Below are positions 6,850 to 7,773 of a stretch of DNA of 7,773 nucleotides, piece after piece (position 1 is the stretch's first letter; each line of letters opens with the position of its first letter). Origin of the DNA: Chloroflexota bacterium (GTDB taxonomy: Bacteria; Chloroflexota; Dehalococcoidia; SM23-28-2). The stretch is from assembly GCA_030691665.1 (NCBI GenBank), contig JAUYDU010000039.1, positions 1 through 7,773 of the forward strand. Reading direction: 5' to 3'. The notes below the pieces were generated by a model, which worked only from the letters and a program-made list of their open reading frames with translations, was not told where the DNA came from and did no database searches. A program made the position numbers and the translations under genes.

Positions 6850-7695
6850 CTACTGGTGGCAGTTCTCACAGATGGGCGCGTGCTTGGCCCCGTCGTTGTC
6901 GTCCATCGTGTTCAGCTTGGCCGTTTTCTCGTCTTCCGTGACCGCCCCGTACGGCGTGACCGCCCCGTGCGGGGTGTGGCAGGTCAGGCAGGCGACCTTA
7001 CCAGAGCCAGCACCCACAGGCTCTTGGCGAGCGCTGTCCCACAGGCGCGTCCCTTCCGGGTCCCCGGCGCCGGGGTCGAAGGTCTGGTCCGCACCCGGGG
7101 GCGGGGTCATCTGGACCACGCTCACAGGCACATCCGGGTTCTCAGCGATACGCCAGGAGTTGTCCGCCGGGTCCTCCACGTCAAAGGCATGCATGGGCCC
7201 CAACCCGCGGGTGGGGTGATTAATCGAGTGGCAGGACAGGCAGAAGTTGGCGTTGTCCGGGTTTTGCGGCTTGGGTGGAACCGACACCCTCATCAGGTCC
7301 TTGGTGAAGCGCCAATCTGGGTCGTGGGCGTCGTGGCAGCCGAGGCAGTAGCCGTCGCCGTAGTTGGCCATAGCGCCGTGGCCCTGATCCCGATTGCGGT
7401 GGTTCACGGTGCCAGGCGCTGCGATGTAGTCGCCACGGTTTGTTATCGATCCATCGTGACAACTGAAGCAGAGACCCGCGGACGCGGGCTGTCCCGCCTT
7501 GGGTGTGCGCGCCCACAGATAATCCCCCTGGGCATCGTGGGGGATGTGGCACGTCTTGCAGGTGGGGTTTCCCGGCGTGCCGCGGTCGTGGTCGCTGCCG
7601 AAGATGTCGCTGATGCCGGCGGAGGCGGATCCCACCGCCAGAACGGCGGCCAAGGCACCTGCTAGACCAAGCAACAGAACCAGTTTTCTCAACAT
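6850..7695 (-). CDS. Secreted hexaheme c-type cytochrome, first and most divergent paralog
   Basis: This 281-residue exported cytochrome is the first gene of the probable operon. Six CxxCH motifs lie at 46-50, 76-80, 117-121, 152-156, 236-240 and 276-280, the last again ending in CENCHQ. The signal peptide MLRKLVLLLG with an Ala-rich core is probably cleaved after ASA at residue 26. Shared non-motif histidines are 36, 53, 99, 124, 160, 243 and 272; His106 and His169 are extra. It is about 40 residues longer than its sisters, mostly from a Pro/Asp-rich segment between hemes 4 and 5 (84 residues between motif starts against 57 and 63). The ATG at 7695 has GGGGAG about eight bases upstream and gives a proper signal peptide; an upstream in-frame start at 7728 would add eleven residues ahead of it. 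A tandem 18-bp duplication lies just after heme 5. It likely shares the electron-transfer role of its paralogs, perhaps with a different partner. Confidence 0.93.
   Translation of the reverse strand: MLRKLVLLLGLAGALAAVLAVGSASAGISDIFGSDHDRGTPGNPTCKTCHIPHDAQGDYLWARTPKAGQPASAGLCFSCHDGSITNRGDYIAAPGTVNHRNRDQGHGAMANYGDGYCLGCHDAHDPDWRFTKDLMRVSVPPKPQNPDNANFCLSCHSINHPTRGLGPMHAFDVEDPADNSWRIAENPDVPVSVVQMTPPPGADQTFDPGAGDPEGTRLWDSARQEPVGAGSGKVACLTCHTPHGAVTPYGAVTEDEKTAKLNTMDDNDGAKHAPICENCHQ
6937..6972 (-). repeat. In-frame 18-bp tandem duplication inside the first cytochrome gene
   Basis: Two 18-base units (6937-6954 and 6955-6972) differ at one base. In the protein they give TPHGAV then TPYGAV (residues 241-252), directly after the heme 5 CxxCH. 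The second copy changes the histidine that follows the heme motif to tyrosine. The sister cytochromes have a single VPHG at this place. Confidence 0.8.
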
Positions 7696-7729
7696 CGCAC
7701 TTACTCCCCTACAGTTTCGACCTGCCAAG

Positions 7730-7743
7730 GTACGCTGTACGCT
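7730..7743. promoter_or_regulatory. Tandem 7-mer GTACGCT x2 upstream of the cytochrome operon
   Basis: GTACGCT occurs twice back to back, 35-48 bases upstream of the first cytochrome start codon. The leader 7696-7773 contains no gene. On the minus strand a CATAAT (7773-7768) resembles a -10 element but sits at the window edge, so its -35 cannot be seen; if real, the tandem repeat would lie in the 5' untranslated region. Position suggests regulation, but a chance repeat is possible. Confidence 0.25.
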
Positions 7744-7773
7744 TTTTCACAACATCAGCTTAGCTGCATTATG

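Larger units (their letters stand above)
5340..7695 (-). repeat. Tandem array of three homologous cytochrome genes with near-identical DNA blocks
   Basis: Three homologous genes lie head to tail. Identical 34-base blocks are shared by copies one and three around the mature N-terminus (7584-7617 and 5951-5984) and by copies two and three around heme 3 (6446-6479 and 5708-5741). The 3' end repeats a 24-base block at 5344-5367 and 6103-6126, with one mismatch at 6854-6877. The pattern shows descent by duplication, possibly followed by gene conversion. Confidence 0.85.

Noticed and set aside
6807..6869. Extended N-terminus of the second cytochrome starting at 6869
   Set aside because: It would overlap the preceding gene and put 21 non-signal residues before the signal peptide; the ATG at 6806 has a good ribosome binding site.
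6640..7665. Long open frame of 341 codons on the plus strand
   Set aside because: It lies antisense to two clear hexaheme cytochrome genes, shows no recognisable domain, and is of a kind common opposite GC-rich genes.
7696..7728. Sigma-54-like TGGCAGG sequence upstream of the first cytochrome gene
   Set aside because: The bases downstream lack the expected GC dinucleotide and TTGC-like half at the required spacing.

Overview
The window is a GC-rich bacterial segment in which every supportable gene lies on the minus strand, so transcription runs from base 7773 toward base 1. It carries two linked blocks: a secreted multiheme-cytochrome block (right half) and a signal-transduction block (left half). 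No rRNA, tRNA, CRISPR array, transposase or other mobile element was seen. The host cannot be named from the sequence. The kinase architecture (HAMP, two GAF domains, HisKA_3, paired with a NarL/LuxR regulator) next to exported CxxCH proteins resembles respiratory bacteria such as Chloroflexota. That is a low-confidence guess.

Right half, in transcription order: three tandem paralogous cytochromes c (7695-6850, 6806-6099, 6062-5340), each with a cleavable signal peptide and exactly six CxxCH motifs, the last almost at the C-terminus. A membrane-anchored six-bladed NHL-type beta-propeller (5241-4177) follows. Gaps between the cytochromes are 36-43 bases, so they probably form one operon. A perfect 14-bp GC hairpin at 4114-4144 follows the propeller gene and probably ends the unit.

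Left half: a 952-residue sensor histidine kinase (3900-1042) overlaps a LuxR-family response regulator (1073-396) by 32 bases, so the two are probably co-translated. The kinase sensor domain outside the membrane contains its own CxxCH motif and so probably holds covalent heme c. A perfect 11-bp hairpin (340-367) lies just after the regulator. Beyond a spacer with several CTAGGC repeats, a second receiver-domain gene begins at 177 and runs off the window edge. Its receiver lacks the usual acidic pair.

Working model (inference): the three hexaheme cytochromes form an electron-conducting relay or polymer outside the cytoplasmic membrane, with the NHL propeller as scaffold or docking partner. The heme-bearing kinase and its regulator would read redox state, oxygen or another heme ligand outside the membrane and adjust expression, possibly of the cytochrome operon. 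The tandem triplication, the shared grid of seven non-motif histidines and the heme-containing kinase make this a candidate self-regulated extracellular electron-transfer locus.
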